Positions 7,321 through 14,723 of a stretch of 42,563 nt of DNA are shown here, piece after piece. Positions within the stretch are counted from its first letter, which is position 1. Each line of letters starts with the position of its first letter. Both the position numbers and the translations under genes were made by a program. Under the pieces are notes generated by a model. It was given only the letters and a program-made list of their open reading frames with translations, did not search any database and had not been told where the DNA came from. The DNA comes from Candidatus Edwardsbacteria bacterium (GTDB taxonomy: Bacteria; Edwardsbacteria; AC1; EtOH8): positions 1 through 42,563 of the forward strand of contig JAHJLF010000044.1 of assembly GCA_018821925.1 (NCBI GenBank), read 5' to 3'.

Positions 7321-9927
7321 ATGCCTACAGTAATGCTTGTCGACGGCACGGCCCTGGCCTACCGGGCTTATTTTGCCTTCATCCGTAACCCGCTGATAAA
7401 CTCCAAGGGCGAGAACACCAGCGCCAGCTACGGCTTTGCCACCATCCTGATCAACCTGTTAAAAAAGCATCAGCCAGATTATTTAGGGGTGGCCTTCGAT
7501 ACCAAAGCCCCCACCTTTCGCCACGTAAAATTCGAGGCCTATAAGGCCCAGCGTCCCGGCATGCCGGACGAGCTCAAGGCCCAGCTGCCGCGCATCAAGC
7601 AGGTCCTCAAGGCCATGGAGATAGCGGTGCTGGAGAACGACGGCTACGAGGCCGACGATGTTCTGGCCGGACTGGCCAAGCAGGCCGAAGCCAAGAACTG
7701 GCCCAGCTATATCGTCACCGGGGACAAGGACCTGCTGCAGATCGTCACGGACAAGATCAAGGTCATCCGCCCCCGGACCGGCAAAAACGAGGAGCAGATA
7801 TTCGGGCCGGCCGAGGTCAAACGGGAATACGGGGTGATCCCCGATAAGATCAAGGACATCTTCGCCCTGTCCGGCGATGCGGCGGACAACGTTCCGGGCG
7901 TGCCGGGCATCGGGCCCAAAACCGCCACCGAGCTGATAATAGAATTCGGATCGTTCGATAACCTATATCAGAATTTGGACAAGGTCAAAAAGCCCCGTAT
8001 AAAAAAACTTTTGGAGGACAATAAGGAGCAGGCCGTGATGTCCCGGGAACTGGTAACCCTGCACATGGATGAACTGCCGCTGGTTTCGCTGTCCGATCTG
8101 CGGATCCATGAGCCGGACCGGGAGAAGGTGGCCCATTTGTTTCGCGAACTGGAGTTCGGCTCGCTGCTGAGGGAGTTTCAGGCCGGTCAGGTGAAAAGCG
8201 TGGAGTTTCAGACTATCCGGGCCGGAACCGATCTAGAACTAGTGATCGGAAAAATCAAGAAAGCCGGGGAATTGTATTTCGAACCGGAGTTCCGCCAGGA
8301 CAAGATCTTTCGGGCAGCGGTGATGGTGGACAGCAAACCGCTGATAGTGGAGAATAAGCATCTAAATAAACTCAAACTGGTCTGGGAGAATCATAAGATC
8401 ACCAAGATCGGCCACGATATTAAATCCACCATCCGGAAAAGCGGTCTGGCTATGAACGGGCCGATGTTCGACACCATGCTGGCGTCGTATTTGATAGACC
8501 CGTCCTGGCGGCATCACCAGTCGCTGGAGGCCATGGCCGGGGAGCATCTGGGACTGGCTTTTGAGGCGACCCAGCCATCCACCAAGAAACAGACCGAGCT
8601 GGCCTTCGAAATTGATGATGAAACGCGCGACCAGATGTTGGGGCGCAGACTGGATGCCATCAAGTCACTCAAGGAAAAATTCCAACAAGAGATGGATGAG
8701 AAAAATCTGACCGAGCTGTTCCAGAAAGTGGAGATGCCTTTGCTGGCGGTGCTGGCGGAGATAGAATCCTACGGGGTTCTGCTGGATCTTAATATTTTCA
8801 AAACCATGTCCCGCGATCTGGAAAAGCAGATCGGCAAACTGGAAAAGGAGATATATAAAGAAGCCGGCGAGGAATTCAACATCAATTCTCCGAAACAACT
8901 GGGGGTGATACTGTTCGACAAGCTGAAGATCGGCAAGGCCAAGAAGACCAAGACCGGATACTCCACCGACGTTTCGGTGTTGGAATCATTCGCCAATGTT
9001 CATCCACTGCCGCAGTTGATTCTGGATTACCGCCAGTTGTTCAAGCTAAAATCAACCTATGTGGACGCCCTGCCGGCCCTGGTTGACGATAAAACCGGCC
9101 GGCTGCACACCACCTTCAACCAGGCCCTGACCGAGACCGGGCGGCTGTCCTCCTCAGATCCCAATCTTCAGAACATTCCAATGCGGGAAGGAGTGGGACG
9201 GGAGATCCGCAAGGGCTTTATCGCCGAGAAGGGGCATCTTTTATTATCGGCCGATTATTCCCAAGTGGAACTCCGGCTGGTGGCACACCTATCCGGGGAC
9301 CAGCGCCTGCAGCAGGCCTTCAGGTCCCAGCGCGATATTCACACCGAGACGGCCTGCGCCGTGTTCGGCTGCGAGGAGGGCGAGGTTGCGCCCGACATGC
9401 GGCGCAAGGCCAAGGCCATCAATTTTGGCATCATCTACGGCATGGGGCCCTATGGGCTGGCCCAGCAGCTGGGCATTGGAGTGGGCGAGGCGGCCACATT
9501 CATAGAACAGTATTTCCAACAGTTCCCCCAGGTGCAGGCCTGGATAGCGTTGACCACCGCCCAGGCCAAAAAGGACGGTTTCGTCTGCACCATGCTGGGC
9601 CGCAGGCGTTACCTGCCGGAGATCAACTCCGACAACGGCCAGAGAAGGGCCTTTGCCGAACGCACCGCGGTCAATACCCCCATCCAGGGGACGGCGGCCG
9701 ACCTGATAAAATTGGCCATGGTCAACATTGCCAGAAGATTTGAGGATGAGAAGCTAAGAAGCCGGATGATCCTGCAGGTGCATGACGAACTGCTGTTTGA
9801 GGTAGAGAAGAGCGAGCTGGCCAAGGTGAAAAAGATAGTCAAGCAGGAGATGGAGAACGCCATAGAGATCTCGGTGCCGGTGGTGGTGGAGATGGGCGAA
9901 GGGGAGAACTGGTTTGAGGCTCATTAA
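7321..9927 (+). CDS. polA: DNA polymerase I
   Basis: This 868-residue Pol I acts in Okazaki fragment maturation and repair. The 5'-3' flap exonuclease domain covers about 1-290 (MLVDGTALAYRAY, EADDVLAG, VTGDKDLLQI, GDAADNVPGVPGIGPKTA). A 3'-5' exonuclease-like domain covers about 295-480, and the polymerase domain about 490-868. Motif A is DYSQVELR from Asp645, motif B is RRKAKAINFGIIYG at 694-707 with Phe and Tyr in FG..YG, and motif C is VHDE with His821-Asp822-Glu823. In the middle domain the usual D-x-E reads E-P-E (321-323) and the next metal Asp aligns with Ser369, so proofreading is probably weak or absent, as in several Pol I lineages. No clear ribosome site precedes the ATG. Confidence 0.96.
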   Translation: MPTVMLVDGTALAYRAYFAFIRNPLINSKGENTSASYGFATILINLLKKHQPDYLGVAFDTKAPTFRHVKFEAYKAQRPGMPDELKAQLPRIKQVLKAMEIAVLENDGYEADDVLAGLAKQAEAKNWPSYIVTGDKDLLQIVTDKIKVIRPRTGKNEEQIFGPAEVKREYGVIPDKIKDIFALSGDAADNVPGVPGIGPKTATELIIEFGSFDNLYQNLDKVKKPRIKKLLEDNKEQAVMSRELVTLHMDELPLVSLSDLRIHEPDREKVAHLFRELEFGSLLREFQAGQVKSVEFQTIRAGTDLELVIGKIKKAGELYFEPEFRQDKIFRAAVMVDSKPLIVENKHLNKLKLVWENHKITKIGHDIKSTIRKSGLAMNGPMFDTMLASYLIDPSWRHHQSLEAMAGEHLGLAFEATQPSTKKQTELAFEIDDETRDQMLGRRLDAIKSLKEKFQQEMDEKNLTELFQKVEMPLLAVLAEIESYGVLLDLNIFKTMSRDLEKQIGKLEKEIYKEAGEEFNINSPKQLGVILFDKLKIGKAKKTKTGYSTDVSVLESFANVHPLPQLILDYRQLFKLKSTYVDALPALVDDKTGRLHTTFNQALTETGRLSSSDPNLQNIPMREGVGREIRKGFIAEKGHLLLSADYSQVELRLVAHLSGDQRLQQAFRSQRDIHTETACAVFGCEEGEVAPDMRRKAKAINFGIIYGMGPYGLAQQLGIGVGEAATFIEQYFQQFPQVQAWIALTTAQAKKDGFVCTMLGRRRYLPEINSDNGQRRAFAERTAVNTPIQGTAADLIKLAMVNIARRFEDEKLRSRMILQVHDELLFEVEKSELAKVKKIVKQEMENAIEISVPVVVEMGEGENWFEAH

Positions 9928-10657
9928 AATCAAATCAATTTATCTTATAGCAGCATCGATTTCTTTGATCTTTGTTGCAAAAGCAACTGCCTGTAGTCAA
10001 TGTCAATTTGCGTATTTTGATTATTTCATGCCCCCGATTCAGATTTGGTGCTTAATCGCATTGGGTTGGTATTTGGCAACGGCAATATTATCCACAGTTT
10101 ATAAGGTAAAGCTCTGGGCTATTCCTAATATAGCTTTAGTTGTATTATTAATTGTTATTTGCTTGGTGGCCAGCTTTATTATGTTGGGGCCTTTGTCGCT
10201 GTTACCCTTTATGATACCGCCCCTAGCTAATTTTATTGGTGTTTTAAAACAAAAAAACAAATACTCGCAGAAAATTAGTAAAACGATTATAAATATTGGG
10301 ATCTTTGCATTAATTTTGTTATTCATTTTCACAATTCAAAGTATTAAGATTGTGATGACCAGAACTGATGTCAAGTATATTGTAAAATGGGATGGTACTA
10401 TACCGGCAATAGTTGCTTTTAATAAGATACTCAAGAAAAACCCAGAAAGATTGGATGTGTATAGATATATAATAGAAAATGAAAAAAGTATGCATTATGC
10501 GGCAAAAGGATCATTAAAACGCATTGCGATTTTAGGGGATCCGCAAGAAGATATACCAAGGTTGAATAGAGTTATGGATAGGGCAAACAAATATGATAAA
10601 CCGTTAATACAGGGAACTATTGATGCTTTGAAAGCAAAAGGAAAAATTACAAATTGA
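9914..10657 (+). CDS. AT-rich polytopic membrane protein, unknown
   Basis: A 247-residue protein starts at a TTG that overlaps the polA end by 14 nt; AGGGGAG about 7 nt upstream supports this start. Residues 8-27 look like a signal or first membrane helix, followed by a CSQCQ motif. Further hydrophobic helices lie at about 43-60, 70-105 and 125-150. A soluble C-terminal part (about 165-247) has a helical, possibly HEAT-like pattern (RLDVYRYIIENE, AAKGSLKRIAILGDPQ). Its AT-rich codons (ATA, TTA, AAA) contrast sharply with polA and the dcw genes, suggesting a lineage-specific or acquired gene. I cannot name a family. Confidence 0.7.
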   Translation: MRLIKIKSIYLIAASISLIFVAKATACSQCQFAYFDYFMPPIQIWCLIALGWYLATAILSTVYKVKLWAIPNIALVVLLIVICLVASFIMLGPLSLLPFMIPPLANFIGVLKQKNKYSQKISKTIINIGIFALILLFIFTIQSIKIVMTRTDVKYIVKWDGTIPAIVAFNKILKKNPERLDVYRYIIENEKSMHYAAKGSLKRIAILGDPQEDIPRLNRVMDRANKYDKPLIQGTIDALKAKGKITN

Positions 10658-10781
10658 AAATTGATAAGAAACGCAGATAAAATGAAAATATCAGAAATAA
10701 TTATTGTTATGATACATCAAAGCGATAAGAATATTTTCGTGAATTAAACATTACAAATCATAAATAAAAAACATACTTTTT

Positions 10782-10806
10782 AGCCCCCATTTTGGGGGCT
10801 TTTTTC
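10782..10806 (+). terminator. Terminator before the dcw operon
   Basis: A 7-bp GC-rich stem (AGCCCCC with GGGGGCT) with loop ATTTT is followed by six T. Confidence 0.9.
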
Positions 10807-10866
10807 ATTGGTTTTTCGGCTCAGATCAAGCCCGGCAAAAAAATATAAAATATTTTCATTTTTTAC

Positions 10867-10895
10867 TTGACAATGGGGCAAAATGTATATAGAAT
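10867..10895 (+). promoter_or_regulatory. dcw operon promoter
   Basis: TTGACA at 10867-10872, a 17-nt spacer and TAGAAT at 10890-10895; transcription would start near 10902. The first MraZ-type repeat begins at the last base of the -10 box. Confidence 0.85.
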
Positions 10896-10939
10896 GGTTC
10901 GAAGTGGGACAAAGTGGGGCATAGTGGATAAGAGTGGAA
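10895..10939 (+). promoter_or_regulatory. MraZ operator: five TGG repeats at 10-bp spacing
   Basis: TGGTT, TGGGA, TGGGG, TGGAT and TGGAA start at 10895, 10905, 10915, 10925 and 10935, exactly one helical turn apart. MraZ in E. coli is known to bind TGGGN direct repeats with 5-nt gaps upstream of its own gene. Here they cover the -10 edge, the predicted start site and the early transcript, so MraZ binding should repress the operon. Confidence 0.85.
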
Positions 10940-11035
10940 TTTAAACCCATAGCTCTATGTTTTCAATAACTTACGAACAAAGCCCTGCTATCTATTAAAA
11001 GCCGTTTCAACTAAAACGGTTCGGGAGGTGCCATC

Positions 11036-11470
11036 ATGACCATTTTCGGGGGAACATACCATCATAATCTCGATGCCAAGGGCCGGCTGAATATTCCGGC
11101 CCAGCTTCGGAAGATGATCTCCGCCCAAGCCAACAACCAGCTGTGGATCACCCGCGGCCTGAAGGACGGCTGCCTGTTCGTCTATCCCAATGATAATTGG
11201 CTGAGGAAGATGGAGGAGTTGAATGCCCTTCCCCGCACCGAGGAGAACCGCAACGCCATCAGGATCTTTTCGGCCGAGAGTTTTCCGGTGGAGATAGATT
11301 CGCAGGGGAGGATCATCATCCCCGCCCAGTTCCAGAAGCAGGCCAACCTCAGCAAGGAGGTGGTGATCGCCGGGGTGATGGACAAGATAGAATTGTGGAA
11401 TCCCTCGGCTTACGAAAAATTCCTGGGCGACAACAGCGATAACTACCAGGAACTGGTCAAGCAGCTTTAA
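11036..11470 (+). CDS. mraZ: Transcriptional regulator MraZ
   Basis: MraZ is the DNA-binding regulator that heads dcw operons and represses its own promoter as a ring-shaped oligomer. This 144-residue protein has the two expected AbrB-like half domains, each with a D-x-K/Q-GR motif (DAKGRLNIPAQLR near residue 15, DSQGRIIIPAQF near 85). The start is set by GGGAGG about 8 nt upstream and by the family-typical FGGTYHH N-terminus. Its probable operator is the five-repeat array at 10895-10939. It is the first gene of the operon. Confidence 0.96.
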   Translation: MTIFGGTYHHNLDAKGRLNIPAQLRKMISAQANNQLWITRGLKDGCLFVYPNDNWLRKMEELNALPRTEENRNAIRIFSAESFPVEIDSQGRIIIPAQFQKQANLSKEVVIAGVMDKIELWNPSAYEKFLGDNSDNYQELVKQL

Positions 11471-11502
11471 ACCAATTCATCACCTATAGGGAGATAAAAA
11501 AG

Positions 11503-11892
11503 ATGAGGATACAAGTTTTACCGGCCGGACAGAACGCCACCAAACTGGAGGTCAACGGGATGATCAATCTCCAGGGTTTTTTTCAGATCGAGGAAGCTAT
11601 TTTGAGGGTGATCAAAAAGAATTGCTTCAGGGTGGAGATGGATATGTCCCAGGTAAAACATATGGACTATCGGGGGGTGGAGATCCTTTTAAAACGGGCC
11701 GAACGGCTGCGCAGTTACGGAGGGGACCTGATCTTAAGCGGTCTGTCCCCCTATCTGGTGAACATCCTGCGAATGGCCGGGGCGGCCGAATCCTTCGAGG
11801 TCCTGGATAACGATGCTGCCGCCCAGGGCGACCTTTTCAAACGGCAGGATAATTCGGACCAGGAGAATCCCCCGTTGTCGGCCGTGGCCTGA
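11503..11892 (+). CDS. STAS-domain protein (anti-sigma factor antagonist-like)
   Basis: This 129-residue protein lies between mraZ and rsmH, which are normally adjacent. Residues 1-105 fit a STAS fold (LEVNGMINL, a central D.S.V..MD..G segment, then L.L.GLSP.....L.MAG), and an acidic disordered tail follows. In SpoIIAA-like antagonists a phosphorylated Ser follows the Asp of MD-S. Here Asp55 is followed by Tyr56 and Arg57, so Ser phosphorylation as a switch looks lost. It may act as an unswitched partner of an anti-sigma factor, or as a STAS adaptor for a membrane complex. Ribosome site GGGAG, 32 nt after mraZ, hence co-transcribed. Confidence 0.82.
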   Translation: MRIQVLPAGQNATKLEVNGMINLQGFFQIEEAILRVIKKNCFRVEMDMSQVKHMDYRGVEILLKRAERLRSYGGDLILSGLSPYLVNILRMAGAAESFEVLDNDAAAQGDLFKRQDNSDQENPPLSAVA

Positions 11893-11908
11893 ATTGCATC
11901 GACCGATC

Positions 11909-12832
11909 ATGTCCCAACCATTCCAACATCGACCGGTTCTTTTAAACCAAAGCATAGATCATCTGGCCGTCAAGCCCGGAGGAAACTACCTGGATGGGAC
12001 ACTGGGCGGCGGCGGACACAGCAAAAAAATATTAGAGAGAAGCTCGCCGGACGGAAAACTGATCGGCTTGGACCGCGACCCAGTGGCCCTGGCGGCGGCC
12101 CGGGAGAATTTAAATACATTCGGCAACAGGGTTTTGTTCTTTGAGAGAAATTTTTCGGAGTTGGCGGATATCATGGCCAACATCTCCTTTGACATCCACG
12201 GGGTGCTGCTGGACCTGGGGGTTTCCTCTCCCCAGATCGACCGGCAGGAGCGGGGTTTCTCCTTTCAGGGCGACGGTCCGCTGGACATGCGGATGGGAAA
12301 TTCTTCCCTGACGGCCGAGGAGATCATAAATAACTACCAGCCGGCTGAACTAAAGAAGATTTTTTGGGAATACGGCCAGGAAAGGTTTTCCGGCAAGATA
12401 GCCAGGGCGATCGCAAAAGCAAGAGAGATATCCAGAATAACAACCACCGGACAACTGGCTGAAATCATCAAGAGTACCAGGCCTGAGATGCCGACCAAGA
12501 CACTTTCCCGCATATTTCAGGCCATAAGGATAGAGGTCAACGACGAGCTGGGTTCATTGAAAAAAGGATTGCAGGCGGCGATTGACATCATGGTTCCCGG
12601 CGGAAGACTGGTGGTGCTGACCTATCATTCGCTGGAGGACGGAATGGTCAAGGATCTTTTCCGCCAGGCGGCCGATCCCTGCACCTGCCCCAAACAATTG
12701 CCTTTCTGCGCCTGCGGCAAGAAGCCGGCAATAAAAATACTGAGCCGTAAGCCGGTATTGCCGGATGATGACGAAATCGTCCAGAATCCCAGGGCCCGAA
12801 GCGCCCATCTCAGAACGGCGGAAAAATTATGA
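11909..12832 (+). CDS. rsmH: 16S rRNA (cytosine1402-N4)-methyltransferase RsmH
   Basis: RsmH (MraW) methylates N4 of C1402 in the 16S decoding centre using S-adenosylmethionine. I take the ATG at 11909, giving 307 residues, because MSQPFQHRPVLL is the family N-terminus. The frame stays open upstream to 11813, but that extension overlaps the STAS gene and has no family resemblance. Motifs are DGTLGGGGHS (SAM loop), DLGVSSPQ, RGFSF..DGPLDMRM and the C-terminal HSLEDGMVK segment, with Cys pairs near CTCPKQLPFCACG. No strong ribosome site is seen 16 nt after the STAS stop, so translation is probably coupled. Confidence 0.95.
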   Translation: MSQPFQHRPVLLNQSIDHLAVKPGGNYLDGTLGGGGHSKKILERSSPDGKLIGLDRDPVALAAARENLNTFGNRVLFFERNFSELADIMANISFDIHGVLLDLGVSSPQIDRQERGFSFQGDGPLDMRMGNSSLTAEEIINNYQPAELKKIFWEYGQERFSGKIARAIAKAREISRITTTGQLAEIIKSTRPEMPTKTLSRIFQAIRIEVNDELGSLKKGLQAAIDIMVPGGRLVVLTYHSLEDGMVKDLFRQAADPCTCPKQLPFCACGKKPAIKILSRKPVLPDDDEIVQNPRARSAHLRTAEKL

Positions 12833-13221
12833 GCAAGTACTTACATAGAGGCGAATACCAGCCGGGCCGGGACAAGACCGGTTGGCTGATCGCGGCCATC
12901 TCCCTGGCCTTTTTTGCCGTATTGTTCTGCTACGTATGGCAGAAGATATATCTGGCCCGGCAGGTGGCGGCCATAGAATACTATCAGGAAGCCAACCGCA
13001 GGGTCTCCGACCGGGTAAAGATGCTGACGGTGGAGAAACAGCAATTATCATTCCGGGGCAGGATAGAGCAGATGGCGGTGGGCAGTCTGGGGCTGGCCTA
13101 TCCTGAGAAATCCCAGATAGTGGCCATGATCCTGCCGCCCAGAGGCAGGGGCAAAGCCAGTTGGTCCTCTAACCTGGCCGGGGTCTTCAAGCCGGCATCA
13201 ACCGCTTGGGGGCAGCAATGA
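12829..13221 (+). CDS. ftsL: Cell division protein FtsL-like
   Basis: This 130-residue protein sits at the ftsL position between rsmH and ftsI. A basic cytoplasmic segment (1-20) is followed by a single membrane helix at about 21-42 (GWLIAAISLAFFAVLFCYVW), and then an extracytoplasmic coiled-coil-like stretch at about 43-85. A Gly/Ser/Pro tail follows. FtsL forms a complex with FtsB and FtsQ that activates FtsWI. The call rests on topology and position, because FtsL is poorly conserved. Its ATG overlaps the rsmH stop (ATGA). Confidence 0.82.
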   Translation: MSKYLHRGEYQPGRDKTGWLIAAISLAFFAVLFCYVWQKIYLARQVAAIEYYQEANRRVSDRVKMLTVEKQQLSFRGRIEQMAVGSLGLAYPEKSQIVAMILPPRGRGKASWSSNLAGVFKPASTAWGQQ

Positions 13222-14723
13222 ACCGGGGCCGGCTTACCATATTGGCGTTAGCCGGCCTGGTGATATGGTCCGTTATGTTTGGCCGTTTGGTCTGGCTGCA
13301 GTCAGTCAGGGGCGGCCATTATAAATATCTGGCCCAAAGACAGCACCAGCAAAGGATAGGGATCCTGCCGGAGCGGGGGAGGATATACGATCGTTGCGGC
13401 CGGCCATTGGCATTGTCTTTTGATGGCCGGCGTTCCTATCCCTACGGTTCGATGGGGGCCCAGCTGCTGGGTTTCATCGGAGACGATGGCCGGGGCCTGG
13501 AGGGAATGGAGCTCCTATACGACGATCTGTTAAGAGGGCAGAGCGGCTGGGCCATCAGACAGCGCGACGCCACCGGCCGGACCCATGCCACCCTGGAATA
13601 TGCCTCGTCCCCGGCCAAGGCCGGCCACAGCGTTTTCCTGACCATCGATGCCGAATACCAGGCCATAGCCGACCAGGAACTGGATAGGGGGGCCAAGTCA
13701 GCCAGGGCGTCCTCGGGCGCAGTGGTGATCTCCGACCCCGGCACCGGCGAGATACTGGCCATTGCCAGTTATCCCTCGTTCGATCCCAACCGTTTCAATA
13801 ACTATGGCCGGGGATCATACATTAACCGGGCGGTGCTGGAGCAGTTCGAGCCCGGCTCCACTTTTAAGATCATCACCATGGCGGCCGCGATCGAGGAAGG
13901 GGTGACCGGACCGGAGGATATCATCGACGGGGAAAAAGGCACTTTCAGCATCGGCGGCTACAAAATCGGCGAGGCCGAGAAACATAAATACGGCCCGATA
14001 ACCGCCTCGGAGGCCATTGCCCACTCCAGCAATATCTGCCTGGTCAAGGTCGGCCAGGAACTGGGCAAGGAGAAACTCTACCAATATGCCCGTTCCTTCG
14101 GCTTCGGATGCAAGACCGGAATAGAGTTTCCCGGAGAGACCGAGGGGGTGATGGAGAGGCCGGATAAATGGTCGGTGATCCAGGGCGCCAACATCAGCTT
14201 CGGCCAAGGTCTCTCGGTCAATGCCATTCAGCTGACGGCAGCCTATGCCGCCATCGCCAATGGTGGATTTCTGGTGAAACCGCGGCTGCTTAGGGGGTAT
14301 GGGGAAAACAGTGAAGCAGTGCCGGGATCCGAGAAAGCCGATACCCTCCGCCGGGTGATATCCCAGGAGACCTCCAGAATACTGGTGGCCATGCTGGAAC
14401 AGTGCGTGGAGAAAGGCACCGGCCAGCCGGCGGCCATCAACGGCTGGAAGATCGCCGGCAAGACCGGCACCGCCCAGAAGAAGGCCGAAGGCCGCAAGGG
14501 CTACGATCGGGATAAATACATCGCCTCGTTCATCGGTTTTATTCCGGCGGAATCCCCCCGGCTGGTGGTGACGGTGATAATCAACGAACCGCACGGCAAG
14601 GTGTATGGCGGCCAGGTGGCGGCGCCCGTCTGCCGCAATATAATGAAGCGGATCATCAGCCTGCCCGGAGGTTTCGCCCAGGACCTGATGGCCAACCATA
14701 CGGGGATAAATACGAAATTGTGA
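13218..14723 (+). CDS. ftsI: Septal peptidoglycan transpeptidase FtsI (PBP3), short pedestal
   Basis: FtsI cross-links septal peptidoglycan with FtsW. I choose ATG 13218, overlapping the ftsL stop as ATGA and giving 501 residues, over a TTG four codons earlier. One membrane helix lies near 8-28. Catalytic motifs are S214-TF-K217, S270-S-N272 and K415-TG, and no PASTA domains follow. The segment between the RGRIYDR.GRPLA box and the YP.G....LLGF box is only a few residues long, whereas E. coli FtsI has roughly 75 residues there. The non-catalytic pedestal is therefore much reduced. The reading frame is continuous, so this is not an obvious frameshift. Confidence 0.93.
   Translation: MNRGRLTILALAGLVIWSVMFGRLVWLQSVRGGHYKYLAQRQHQQRIGILPERGRIYDRCGRPLALSFDGRRSYPYGSMGAQLLGFIGDDGRGLEGMELLYDDLLRGQSGWAIRQRDATGRTHATLEYASSPAKAGHSVFLTIDAEYQAIADQELDRGAKSARASSGAVVISDPGTGEILAIASYPSFDPNRFNNYGRGSYINRAVLEQFEPGSTFKIITMAAAIEEGVTGPEDIIDGEKGTFSIGGYKIGEAEKHKYGPITASEAIAHSSNICLVKVGQELGKEKLYQYARSFGFGCKTGIEFPGETEGVMERPDKWSVIQGANISFGQGLSVNAIQLTAAYAAIANGGFLVKPRLLRGYGENSEAVPGSEKADTLRRVISQETSRILVAMLEQCVEKGTGQPAAINGWKIAGKTGTAQKKAEGRKGYDRDKYIASFIGFIPAESPRLVVTVIINEPHGKVYGGQVAAPVCRNIMKRIISLPGGFAQDLMANHTGINTKL

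Larger units (their letters stand above)
10658..11035 (+). other. Intergenic region before the dcw operon
   Basis: This 378-nt gap holds a terminator (10782-10806), the dcw promoter (10867-10895), the MraZ operator repeats (10895-10939) and an untranslated leader of roughly 130 nt. A 6-bp hairpin (CCGTTT with AAACGG) lies just before the mraZ ribosome site. I see no gene in it; a 21-codon ORF near 10682 has no ribosome site. Confidence 0.7.

Noticed and set aside
10682-10747. 21-codon ORF before the dcw terminator
   Set aside because: No ribosome site, AT-rich, no sign of selection visible from one sequence.
11813-11908. Upstream extension of rsmH to 11813
   Set aside because: It overlaps the STAS gene by 80 nt, lacks family resemblance, and the ATG at 11909 gives the standard RsmH N-terminus.
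13815-14699. 294-codon open frame on the - strand opposite ftsI
   Set aside because: It lies fully within ftsI, has a His/Gly-rich low-complexity translation, and no promoter or ribosome site.
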